Below are positions 49,247 to 56,345 of a DNA stretch of 64,000 nucleotides, one piece after another (the first letter of the stretch is position 1; each line of letters begins with the position of its first letter). Made by a program: the position numbers and the translations under genes. The stretch spans positions 62,001-126,000 of the forward strand of contig JACKOW010000001.1 of the NCBI GenBank assembly GCA_024234055.1, given 5' to 3'. The notes below the pieces were generated by a model, which saw only the letters and a list, made by a program, of their open reading frames with translations, ran no database searches and was not told where the DNA came from. Source of the DNA: Rhodanobacteraceae bacterium (GTDB taxonomy: Bacteria; Pseudomonadota; Gammaproteobacteria; Xanthomonadales; SZUA-5).

Positions 49247-51634
49247 ATGCAACGTACGCGTTTGTGGATGGCTTTGGCTGCGGCAGTCAGCGTGAATCTG
49301 TCGGCGCCGGCACTGGCCCAGGATCAAGGCTCGTCGACCGAAGCCAGGGCGGACGAAGCCAAGCTGCTGGATCAGCTGACGGTGCTCGGTTCGCGCCGCG
49401 TGGGTCGCTCCGATACCGAGTCGCCGGTACCGGTGGATGTCATCACCATGCAGGAGATGGCCGAGCGCGGCGCCCAGTTCGATCTGGCGCAAACGCTGCA
49501 GTTCACCGTGCCGTCCTTCTTCTCCACCCGCCAGACCGGTGCCGACGGCGCCGATCTGGTTGACGGCGCCGCGCTGCGCAATCTGGGCTCGGACCAGACC
49601 CTGGTGCTGGTCAACGGCAAGCGCCGCCACACCACCGCCCTGGTGAACCTGTTTGGCGCCCGCAATCGCGGCAACACCGGCACCGATCTCAATACCATCC
49701 CGGTCTTGGCCATCGATCGCGTCGAGGTGCTCAGGGATGGTGCTGCAGCGCAGTATGGCTCCGACGCCATTGCCGGCGTGATGAACATCGTGCTCAAGCG
49801 CGACAAGGGTTGTGAAGGTCTGGCCGGTTACGGCAAGTACAGCGCCGGAGATGGCGAAAACCAGCTCTACAGCGCCTATTGCGGCATCGAGATGGGCGAT
49901 GGTGGCATCTTCTCGGTCACCACCGAATACGGCAACCGCGGCCGATCTGACCGCTCCGAGCCGCGCGACAATCCGCGCACCATCGGTGACAGCGCCGTGG
50001 AGAGCGGCACGCTGGTGGTCAACAGCGAAATCCCGCTGACCGACACCGCCGACTTCTATTTCAATGCAGGCCTGCAGAACCGCCGCGCCTCGTCCGCGGC
50101 CTTTGCTCGCGACGGCGTCGACGACGTGCCCTCGCGCAACTCAGCAGCGATGTATCCGAACGGCTTCGTGCCCTTTATCAACGGCGATCTCGAAGACCGT
50201 TACGCCACGGTCGGCAGCCGCGGGCTGGTCGCCGATTGGACCGTGGACTTGTCGGCCACTTACGGCTACAACGAGATGTATTACGACATCAGCAACACGC
50301 TGAATGCCTCGATTGCCAATTTCGAAAGACTGAACAACCGTCCGGCGTTGAGCAACACGGCCTTCGACGCCGGCGGCTTCCTGTTCCGCCAGGGCACGGT
50401 CAACCTCGATTTCACCCGCTATTTCGATGGGCTCTGGGGTGGCGCCAACATCGCCTTCGGCGGCGAGTACCGCGATGAGAACTACCAGATCCGCGCCGGC
50501 GAACCTGGCAGCTACATTGATGCTGATGGTCCCGGCGGCGGCAATGCCGGCAGCCAGGGCTTTCCTGGTTTCCAGCCCGGCGACGAAACTGACAGCAGTC
50601 GTGACAGCTACGCGCTCTATGCCGATCTGGAGATCACCCCCACCGATCGCCTGACCACGGACATCGCGGCCCGTTTCGAGCACTACAGCGACTTTGGATC
50701 GACCCTGGACGGCAAGCTGGCGCTGGCTTTCGAGGTCAACGACGACTTCGTGCTGCGTGGCTCGGTGTCCAGCGGCTTCCGTGCGCCTTCGCTGCAGCAG
50801 CGCTTCTTCTCCTCGACCTTCACTGATTTCATCAGCGGTGAACCGGTGGACGTGCTGCTGGCACCCAATGGCGGCGCCATCGCCCGCGCTGCCGGCATCC
50901 CCGATCTGACCGAAGAAACCTCCGTCAGCGGCGCGCTCGGGTTCACCTGGCGGCCGAACAGCAGCATGTCGATCACCGTCGATGCTTACCAGATCAACAT
51001 CGATGATCGCATCGTGCTCTCCGGCCGCTTCAATACCGACGATCCGAACATCGGCAGCATTCTCGCCGGTCTGGGCGTCGGCGAGGCCCAATTCTTCGTC
51101 AACTCGGTGGACACCCGTACCCGCGGCGTGGACATCACCGCAGCCTGGGATTCGACACTGTGGGGTGGCGAACTGACCACCTCGCTGGGCGTCAATATCG
51201 GCGAAACCGAAGTCACCGCCATCCATGCGCCAGCGGCCCTGGTGGGACGCGAAGACGTGCTGCTCAGCGATCGCGAGCGCCTGTTCATCGAGAACGGCTC
51301 GCCGGAAAACAAGGGCGTCGTCGGTTTCGACTGGACCCGTGAGCGCTGGAACGCCAACCTCAAGCTGATCTGGTTCGGCGAACAGACCCTCGGCACCTTC
51401 TCCGGCCCGCCGGTGCCCAATCAGCACTACAACGCCAAGGCCTCGGCCGATCTCAGCCTGACCTACAGCATCAGCGATGCCACCAAGCTGACCGTGGGTG
51501 GCGCCAATATCTTCGATACCAAACCGACCCGTCAGAACCCCGACGAAACCGACAACGGCCATGTCTACGAGAGCGTGCAGTTCGGCCTGAACGGCGCCGC
51601 CTGGTTTGTGCGTCTGCACAGTCGCTTCTTCTGA
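49247..51634 (+). CDS. TonB-dependent outer-membrane receptor
   Basis: A 795-residue receptor: signal peptide (MQRTRLWMALAAAVSVNLSA), plug domain (about 45-175; SPVPVDVITMQEMAERGAQF, AQYGSDAIAGVMNIVLK), and a 22-strand barrel ending in the terminal aromatic HSRFF. There is no N-terminal STN domain, so not a FecA-type signalling receptor. The ligand is unknown; the class resembles receptors for diverse organic or metal ligands in Xanthomonadales. It depends on the TonB/ExbBD system at 5.2-10.3 kb. Confidence 0.93.
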   Translation: MQRTRLWMALAAAVSVNLSAPALAQDQGSSTEARADEAKLLDQLTVLGSRRVGRSDTESPVPVDVITMQEMAERGAQFDLAQTLQFTVPSFFSTRQTGADGADLVDGAALRNLGSDQTLVLVNGKRRHTTALVNLFGARNRGNTGTDLNTIPVLAIDRVEVLRDGAAAQYGSDAIAGVMNIVLKRDKGCEGLAGYGKYSAGDGENQLYSAYCGIEMGDGGIFSVTTEYGNRGRSDRSEPRDNPRTIGDSAVESGTLVVNSEIPLTDTADFYFNAGLQNRRASSAAFARDGVDDVPSRNSAAMYPNGFVPFINGDLEDRYATVGSRGLVADWTVDLSATYGYNEMYYDISNTLNASIANFERLNNRPALSNTAFDAGGFLFRQGTVNLDFTRYFDGLWGGANIAFGGEYRDENYQIRAGEPGSYIDADGPGGGNAGSQGFPGFQPGDETDSSRDSYALYADLEITPTDRLTTDIAARFEHYSDFGSTLDGKLALAFEVNDDFVLRGSVSSGFRAPSLQQRFFSSTFTDFISGEPVDVLLAPNGGAIARAAGIPDLTEETSVSGALGFTWRPNSSMSITVDAYQINIDDRIVLSGRFNTDDPNIGSILAGLGVGEAQFFVNSVDTRTRGVDITAAWDSTLWGGELTTSLGVNIGETEVTAIHAPAALVGREDVLLSDRERLFIENGSPENKGVVGFDWTRERWNANLKLIWFGEQTLGTFSGPPVPNQHYNAKASADLSLTYSISDATKLTVGGANIFDTKPTRQNPDETDNGHVYESVQFGLNGAAWFVRLHSRFF

Positions 51635-51670
51635 TCGGCGGTATCTGCGCAGGCGTCGGGGCGGCTTTTG

Positions 51671-51746
51671 GGAGGGACGCGCGCCTGCGCGGCCGCTGTT
51701 GATCTGCCTTCTGCACAGGAAGCGGCGCCGCGGCGCGGCGCCCTCC
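51671..51746 (+). repeat. 75-bp GC-rich dispersed repeat, copy 2
   Basis: Plus-strand copy of the element at 28559-28632; starts GGAGGGACGCGCGCCTGCGC and ends GGCGCCCTCC. Confidence 0.9.
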
Positions 51747-51771
51747 CGAGCAGCAGCCTGCGCTGTCGTGG

Positions 51772-51857
51772 GTCCAGACTTGTCTGGACCTGCAACAGCC
51801 CAAGCCTGGAGCCTTTCCCGTGCCCCGTGCCCCGTGCCCCGTGCCCCGTGCCCCGAC
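51772..51857. repeat. Half palindrome GTCCAGACTTGTCTGGAC and (CCCCGTG)n array
   Basis: A single half element at 51772-51789 followed by CTGCAACAGCCC, then (CCCCGTG)5 at about 51820-51857, upstream of the HtrA gene. The gap 51635-51937 contains only repeats. Confidence 0.9.
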
Positions 51858-51937
51858 ACCAACGCCCCCTGAACTTTGCCCGGAAATCAGGGTCCAAGGT
51901 GCTCCCGTGTCAACTCATCGCGAGCCTGCTTACCGCC

Positions 51938-53305
51938 ATGAAACTGTTGCGTTGTTGTGCTCTTGGCCTTGCCATTCTCACGACTGTTCCCTTCGGCCCA
52001 CCCGCCCTGGCGGCCTTGCCTGCCGAAGTCGACAACACGCCGATGCCCTCGCTGGCGCCGATGCTGGATCGCACCACGCTGGCGGTGGTCAATGTGGCCA
52101 GCAAGACCCGGGTGCAGGTGCGCAACCCCTTTTTTGACGATCCCATCTTCCAGCGTTTCTTCAACCGCCCCGATGTACCGCAGGAACGGGTGCAGCAGAG
52201 TCTGGGCTCGGGCGTCATCGTCGATGCGGCCAAGGGCCTGGTGCTGACCAACAATCATGTGGTTGAACGCGCCGACGAGGTGACGGTGACCCTGCATGAC
52301 GGGCGCACGCTGAATGCCGAGATCGTCGGCCGCGATCCGGACACCGATGTCGCCGTGATCCGGGTGCCGGCGGAGAACCTGACCGAACTGGGCCTTGCCG
52401 ACTCCGATGCGCTGCGCGTGGGTGATTTCGTGGTCGCGATCGGCAATCCCTTTGGCCTTGGCCAGACCGTCACCAGCGGCATCGTCAGCGCTCTGGGTCG
52501 CAGCGGACTGCGGGGCCTTGGGTACCAGAACTTCATCCAGACCGATGCCTCGATCAACCCGGGCAATTCCGGCGGCGCACTGGTCAATCTGCGTGGCGAA
52601 CTGGTGGGTATCAACAGCGCCATCTTCAGTCCGTCGGGTGGGAATGTGGGCATCGGCTTTGCGATTCCCTCGAATCTGGCGCGCGATGTCATGAAGCAGC
52701 TCATCGCCTACGGCGAGGTCAAACGCGGCAGTCTGGGCGTGCAGGCCCAGGATCTGGATGCCCGCCTGGCGCGCGCGCTGGAACTGGCCGAGGGCCGCGG
52801 TGCGGTCATCACCCAGGTGGTGCCGGAGTCGCCGGCAGAAAAGGCCGGATTGCAGGCCGGCGACGTCATCGTCCGTCTCAATGGCAAGGTCATCGGCAGC
52901 GCCGACGAGCTGTCCAATACCGAGGGCCTGTTGCCGATAGGCAAGGCGCTTGACGTCGAGTTCGTTCGCCGCGGCAGCAGCCGCAACGCCAAGCTGACGC
53001 TGATTGCCAGCAGTGCCCAGCAGCTGGGCGGCGAGAAGCTGGATCCACGCCTCAACGGTGCCCGATTCGGGGAACTCAGCCAGCGCGAGAAACAGGCCGG
53101 CATCAAGGGCATCAAGGTGCTGAGCGTGGCTGATGGCAGCCGGGCGGAAATCGCCGGGCTGGTGGCTGGCGACATCATCTTCGGCGTCAATCGCTATGAG
53201 GTCGGCAACCTGGCCGAACTCAGCCAGCTGCTGAGCGAGCGCCCGCGGCAGATCCTGTTCTCGCTCTATCGCGGGCGCCGGGCTTATTACCTGCCGATCG
53301 AGTAG
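51938..53305 (+). CDS. Do-family serine protease (DegP/DegQ-like)
   Basis: A 455-residue HtrA-family protease: signal peptide (MKLLRCCALGLAILTTVPFG), trypsin-like domain with catalytic His107 (LTNNHVV), Asp137 (RDPDTDVAV) and Ser211 (NPGNSGGAL), then two PDZ domains (about 255-345 and 370-450). It degrades or chaperones misfolded envelope proteins. Two PDZ domains and a short loop suggest DegQ rather than DegP. Control might involve the Cpx-like system or the ECF sigma factor, but no site was found. Confidence 0.93.
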   Translation: MKLLRCCALGLAILTTVPFGPPALAALPAEVDNTPMPSLAPMLDRTTLAVVNVASKTRVQVRNPFFDDPIFQRFFNRPDVPQERVQQSLGSGVIVDAAKGLVLTNNHVVERADEVTVTLHDGRTLNAEIVGRDPDTDVAVIRVPAENLTELGLADSDALRVGDFVVAIGNPFGLGQTVTSGIVSALGRSGLRGLGYQNFIQTDASINPGNSGGALVNLRGELVGINSAIFSPSGGNVGIGFAIPSNLARDVMKQLIAYGEVKRGSLGVQAQDLDARLARALELAEGRGAVITQVVPESPAEKAGLQAGDVIVRLNGKVIGSADELSNTEGLLPIGKALDVEFVRRGSSRNAKLTLIASSAQQLGGEKLDPRLNGARFGELSQREKQAGIKGIKVLSVADGSRAEIAGLVAGDIIFGVNRYEVGNLAELSQLLSERPRQILFSLYRGRRAYYLPIE

Positions 53306-53309
53306 CTGG

Positions 53310-53419
53310 GAAACGGGGCAGGGGACACGGGGCATGCGGCACGGGACACGGGACACGGGACACGGGACACGGGACACGGGACACGGGACACGGGACACGG
53401 GACACGGGACACGGAGCAT
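53310..53419. repeat. G-rich arrays (GGGGCAN, GGGACAC)n
   Basis: Imperfect GGGGCAG/GGGGCAT units followed by ten or so (GGGACAC) units, beginning 5 nt after the protease stop; 7-nt period throughout. On the plus strand it is G-rich, as expected for the left end of an interval. Confidence 0.97.
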
Positions 53420-53429
53420 GCTGTTGTAG

Positions 53430-53564
53430 GTCCAGACTTGTCTGGACGCTCCTTGCTCGGTGGTGCAGGAGCGGGGCAAGGGACAAGTCGCATGCTGTTG
53501 TAGGTCCAGACTTGTCTGGACGCTCCTTGCTCGGTGGTGCAGAAGCGTCCAGACAAGTCTGGAC
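53430..53564. repeat. Bipartite palindrome copies 5-6, locally duplicated
   Basis: Half element at 53430-53447, then a second, complete element 53504-53521 and 53547-53564. The segment TGTTGTAG...CTCCTTGCTCGGTGGTGCAG is repeated twice (about 53422-53468 and 53496-53542), so a tandem duplication of the left half is likely. Confidence 0.93.
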
Positions 53565-53642
53565 CCACAAGAGCGCGCCGCCCGTGGCCAAATGGCCTGC
53601 ACGGGCCAGTCTCGGGCGCAGACAGGCACAAGCCCCGCAGCC

Positions 53643-53720
53643 CGTCATTCCCGCGAAAGCGGGAATCCAGTGCCCCGAGACACTTGCATGCGCATGGGTT
53701 CCCGCTTTCGCGGGAACGAC
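53643..53720. repeat. CGTCATTCCCGCGAAAGCGGGAA-type inverted repeat
   Basis: CGTCATTCCCGCGAAAGCGG...AATCCAG inverted against TTCCCGCTTTCGCGGGAACG (to 53720), a widespread dispersed bacterial repeat in hairpin arrangement. Confidence 0.88.
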
Positions 53721-53802
53721 AAAGGCTCAGCAGTCCCATCCCTTTTCTCTCTTTCCTTTCACCTTTCACTTTTCCCGTTTAACCTCACACCGCCCTGCGG
53801 CA

Positions 53803-53834
53803 CCGACAACCAACAACCAACAACCAACAACCGC
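53803..53834. repeat. Heptamer array (GACAACC/CAACCAA)n abutting aroE
   Basis: GACAACC followed by three CAACCAA-type units, ending 5-8 nt before the aroE ATG. The leader of aroE is therefore repeat DNA without a purine-rich ribosome site. The preceding 53730-53790 is pyrimidine-rich (TTTCACC/TTTCACT). Confidence 0.93.
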
Positions 53835-53838
53835 CCAA

Positions 53839-54666
53839 ATGGATTCCTACGTACTCTTCGGTCATCCGGTCGCGCATTCGCGCTCGCCGTGGATACATGC
53901 GCAGTTTGCTGCCCAGTTCGGATACGAACAGAGCTACGAGTGTGTCGATGTGGTTCCCGAGCATTTCGAGGAAACGCTCTGGAACTTTGCCGAAGCCGGC
54001 GGGCGGGGCGCCAATGTGACCCTGCCGCTGAAGGAACAGGCGGCCATGCTCTGCGATGAGCTGACACCGGCGGCGGCCCGCGCCGGCGCCGCCAATACCC
54101 TGATCCGTCTGCCGGGCCAGCGCTGGCGGGGGGACAATACCGACGGTGCCGGATTACTGGTGGATTTTGAGCGACTCGGCATTGCCGTGTCCGGCCGCCG
54201 GCTTGTCATCATCGGCGCCGGTGGCGCCACCCGCGGCATCCTCGGGCCCTTGCTGGAACTGGCGCCACGCCAGATCGTGATCGTCAATCGCACGCCGGAG
54301 CGCGCCTTGCAGCTGGTACTGGAGTCAGGTGCGATGGGTGTGGTGCAAGCCTGGTCGCTGGATGATCTGGCCAGTGTGGGCCACGCCGATGTGCTGATAC
54401 ACGCGACCTCGGCTTATCGCGCCGAGGGCTTGCCACCGCTGCCTGAGGAACTCATCGACGCCGAGACCGTGGCCTACGATCTGGGCTACGGACCCTCGGC
54501 AGAAGTCTTCCTGGCCCAGGCCCGTCGCGGCGGCGCCCACCTGGCAGTCGATGGTCTGGGCATGCTGGTGGAGCAGGCAGCCGAGTCCTTCCTGCGCTGG
54601 CGCGGTGTGCGCCCGCAGACCGCGGTGGTGCGCGAGAACCTCAGACGCCTGCTGGCCGATGGCTGA
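53839..54666 (+). CDS. aroE: Shikimate dehydrogenase
   Basis: A 275-residue AroE: substrate-binding VFGHPVAHSRSPWIHAQFA, catalytic Lys/Asp region NVTLPLKEQ and NTDGAG, NADP-binding GAGGATRGILGPLLE and NRTPERA. It reduces 3-dehydroshikimate in aromatic amino acid synthesis. No Shine-Dalgarno sequence is present: the CAACCAA array runs to within a few nt of the ATG, so initiation is either weak or leader-independent. The 3' end overlaps the next gene by 8 nt. Confidence 0.95.
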   Translation: MDSYVLFGHPVAHSRSPWIHAQFAAQFGYEQSYECVDVVPEHFEETLWNFAEAGGRGANVTLPLKEQAAMLCDELTPAAARAGAANTLIRLPGQRWRGDNTDGAGLLVDFERLGIAVSGRRLVIIGAGGATRGILGPLLELAPRQIVIVNRTPERALQLVLESGAMGVVQAWSLDDLASVGHADVLIHATSAYRAEGLPPLPEELIDAETVAYDLGYGPSAEVFLAQARRGGAHLAVDGLGMLVEQAAESFLRWRGVRPQTAVVRENLRRLLADG

Positions 54667-54943
54667 ACCCGGACAGATGTCCTGTCGCGTCGGCTGCGCG
54701 GCCTGCTGCATTGCGCCGTCGATCAGCAGCCCGATTCCGGGGATGCCGGACGGCAAGCCGGCGGGCGTGCCTTGTGTGCAACTGGATGCCGAGTATCGCT
54801 GTCGTCTGTTCGGTCGGCCCGAACGTCCGGCGGTGTGCGGGAGTCTGCGGCCGGAACCGGATATGTGCGGCAGCAGTCGCGCGCAGGCCATGGCGACGCT
54901 CGCCGAGTGGGAGCTGTCGACATCGCCCGAACCGGCGCGCTAG
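54659..54943 (+). CDS. YkgJ-type cysteine-cluster protein
   Basis: A 94-residue protein with the pattern C-x3-C-x2-CC (CRVGCAACCIAPSIS), then CVQLD, CRLFG, VCGSL and MCG, as in the YkgJ zinc- or iron-chelating family. Start overlaps the aroE stop. Function unknown. Confidence 0.85.
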   Translation: MAEPGQMSCRVGCAACCIAPSISSPIPGMPDGKPAGVPCVQLDAEYRCRLFGRPERPAVCGSLRPEPDMCGSSRAQAMATLAEWELSTSPEPAR

Positions 54944-54948
54944 CCCGG

Positions 54949-55695
54949 CTAGCGGAGCACCGCGAATTCGTAGCTGGCGATCGGCATGGTGCCGCCGGTG
55001 GCATCGGTCATCACCAATCGGTATCGCCCCGGCTTGAGCAACTTGCCTTTCAAGGCCACCGTGACCATGCCTTCGATACTGACTGCGGCTGACGCGATAT
55101 CGACCGTCACTTCGCCATCGCGGAGCAGGCGCACGCGATAGGCATCCTGCGGTTGCGGGCCCGCCGGTACTTCGATCAATACATTGGCGTCGGCAGCCGG
55201 TGCGCTGATCGGCGGCAGCGACTGGCTGCCTAGCGAGCGAGTCTCGTCAAAGCGGATGAAAGTCACGTCCCCGGTTGGCGCTTCGGCATTCGCGAGTGCC
55301 GCGCGCAGCTGTCGGATCTCGTGATTGGCGTTCCACAACAGTGCCGCACCGGTGAGCGTGGCAGCCAGGGCCAAACCGCGGCTGAACCATGGCGTTGGCC
55401 GGGCCGGGCGCAGCGGCAGCACGGCAGGAGCGGCAGGCGCACTGTCAAAGACCATCGGGTCGCGTCGGGCCAGTTCACGCACACCCTCCCGGAGCATCTG
55501 CTCGGCCTCCACCCATTCCGCCCATTGCGGATTGGCCAACAGAGTCTCTTCGAAGCGGGATAGCTGTGGTTCGTTGAGGTCTCCGGCGACATAGTCGGAA
55601 ATGAGCCTCTCGAACTCGTCCAGCGGCATGGGATGGCGATCGCCGAAACTGTGTTCGGCCGATCCCGGGCGAGGCGGTGTGAAGTCCATGATCAT
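54949..55695 (-). CDS. Anti-sigma-factor-like membrane protein
   Basis: A 248-residue protein: N-terminal cytoplasmic domain (about 22-75; MPLDEFERLISDYVAGDLNE, anti-sigma-like helix pattern without the HxxxCxxC zinc motif), one membrane helix near 103-120 and a periplasmic beta-rich domain. ATGA overlap with the sigma gene (55692-55695) strongly implies a sigma/anti-sigma pair. Confidence 0.8.
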   Translation of the reverse strand: MIMDFTPPRPGSAEHSFGDRHPMPLDEFERLISDYVAGDLNEPQLSRFEETLLANPQWAEWVEAEQMLREGVRELARRDPMVFDSAPAAPAVLPLRPARPTPWFSRGLALAATLTGAALLWNANHEIRQLRAALANAEAPTGDVTFIRFDETRSLGSQSLPPISAPAADANVLIEVPAGPQPQDAYRVRLLRDGEVTVDIASAAVSIEGMVTVALKGKLLKPGRYRLVMTDATGGTMPIASYEFAVLR

Positions 55696-56315
55696 GATTT
55701 CGTCTTGGTACTGTCAAACAATGTCGCCACAGCGGCGGATGTCCCAGCCGATTCTGCCAACCGCGACACAAATTCACGCAGACGGACTCTGGCCCGGTGC
55801 AGGACGCGATCGAAATGACGGGTTTCGAGATCCAGCTTCTCGCAAATATCGGTCTTGCTCAGATCGTCAAGATAAAAGGCTCGCAGCACCTGACGGTCGC
55901 GCTCGTTCGGCATCTCGTCAACGATGCTGCGCACGGCCTCCAGCATCTGGCCATGCTGCATGCGGTCTTCCGGCGAAGGCTCGAACTGCGCTTCGACGCT
56001 GTGCGCGTACTCGCTGGCCAGACGCCGCCGTCGGGCCTCGGTGCGGCTGGCATTGGAGGCCAGATGTACGGCCGTGGTGTGGGCAAAGGCTACCTGCTGC
56101 TGCGGATCGACAATCTCTCCCTGGCGCCAGCGGGCAATGATGAGGATCAGCGCTTCCTGGACCAGATCGTCAACGATCGGCGAGCTGCCCAGGCGGGCTC
56201 GCAGCAACACTCTCAGGCCCGGGCGCAGTCGCTGGGCAAGTTCGCGTTCCGCTGCGGCGTCGCAGCGCAGAGTCTGCTGGGTGGCCAATCTGGGCATGTC
56301 CGAGGTGTGCGCCAT
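55692..56315 (-). CDS. ECF-family RNA polymerase sigma factor
   Basis: A 207-residue ECF sigma factor: region 2 (GSSPIVDDLVQEALILIIAR), linker, region 4 (VRSIVDEMPNERDRQVLRAF, LSKTDICEKLDLETRHFDRV). Region 4 carries the usual helix-turn-helix. Its partner is the adjacent anti-sigma-like protein; the regulon is unknown. Confidence 0.9.
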   Translation of the reverse strand: MAHTSDMPRLATQQTLRCDAAAERELAQRLRPGLRVLLRARLGSSPIVDDLVQEALILIIARWRQGEIVDPQQQVAFAHTTAVHLASNASRTEARRRRLASEYAHSVEAQFEPSPEDRMQHGQMLEAVRSIVDEMPNERDRQVLRAFYLDDLSKTDICEKLDLETRHFDRVLHRARVRLREFVSRLAESAGTSAAVATLFDSTKTKS

Positions 56316-56345
56316 GGGTGCATTGTATGCGTCTCGGTGCCCATC

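Noticed and set aside
50141..51862. 573-codon open frame on the minus strand
   Set aside because: Antisense to the TonB-dependent receptor; the sense frame has plug and terminal-aromatic signatures.
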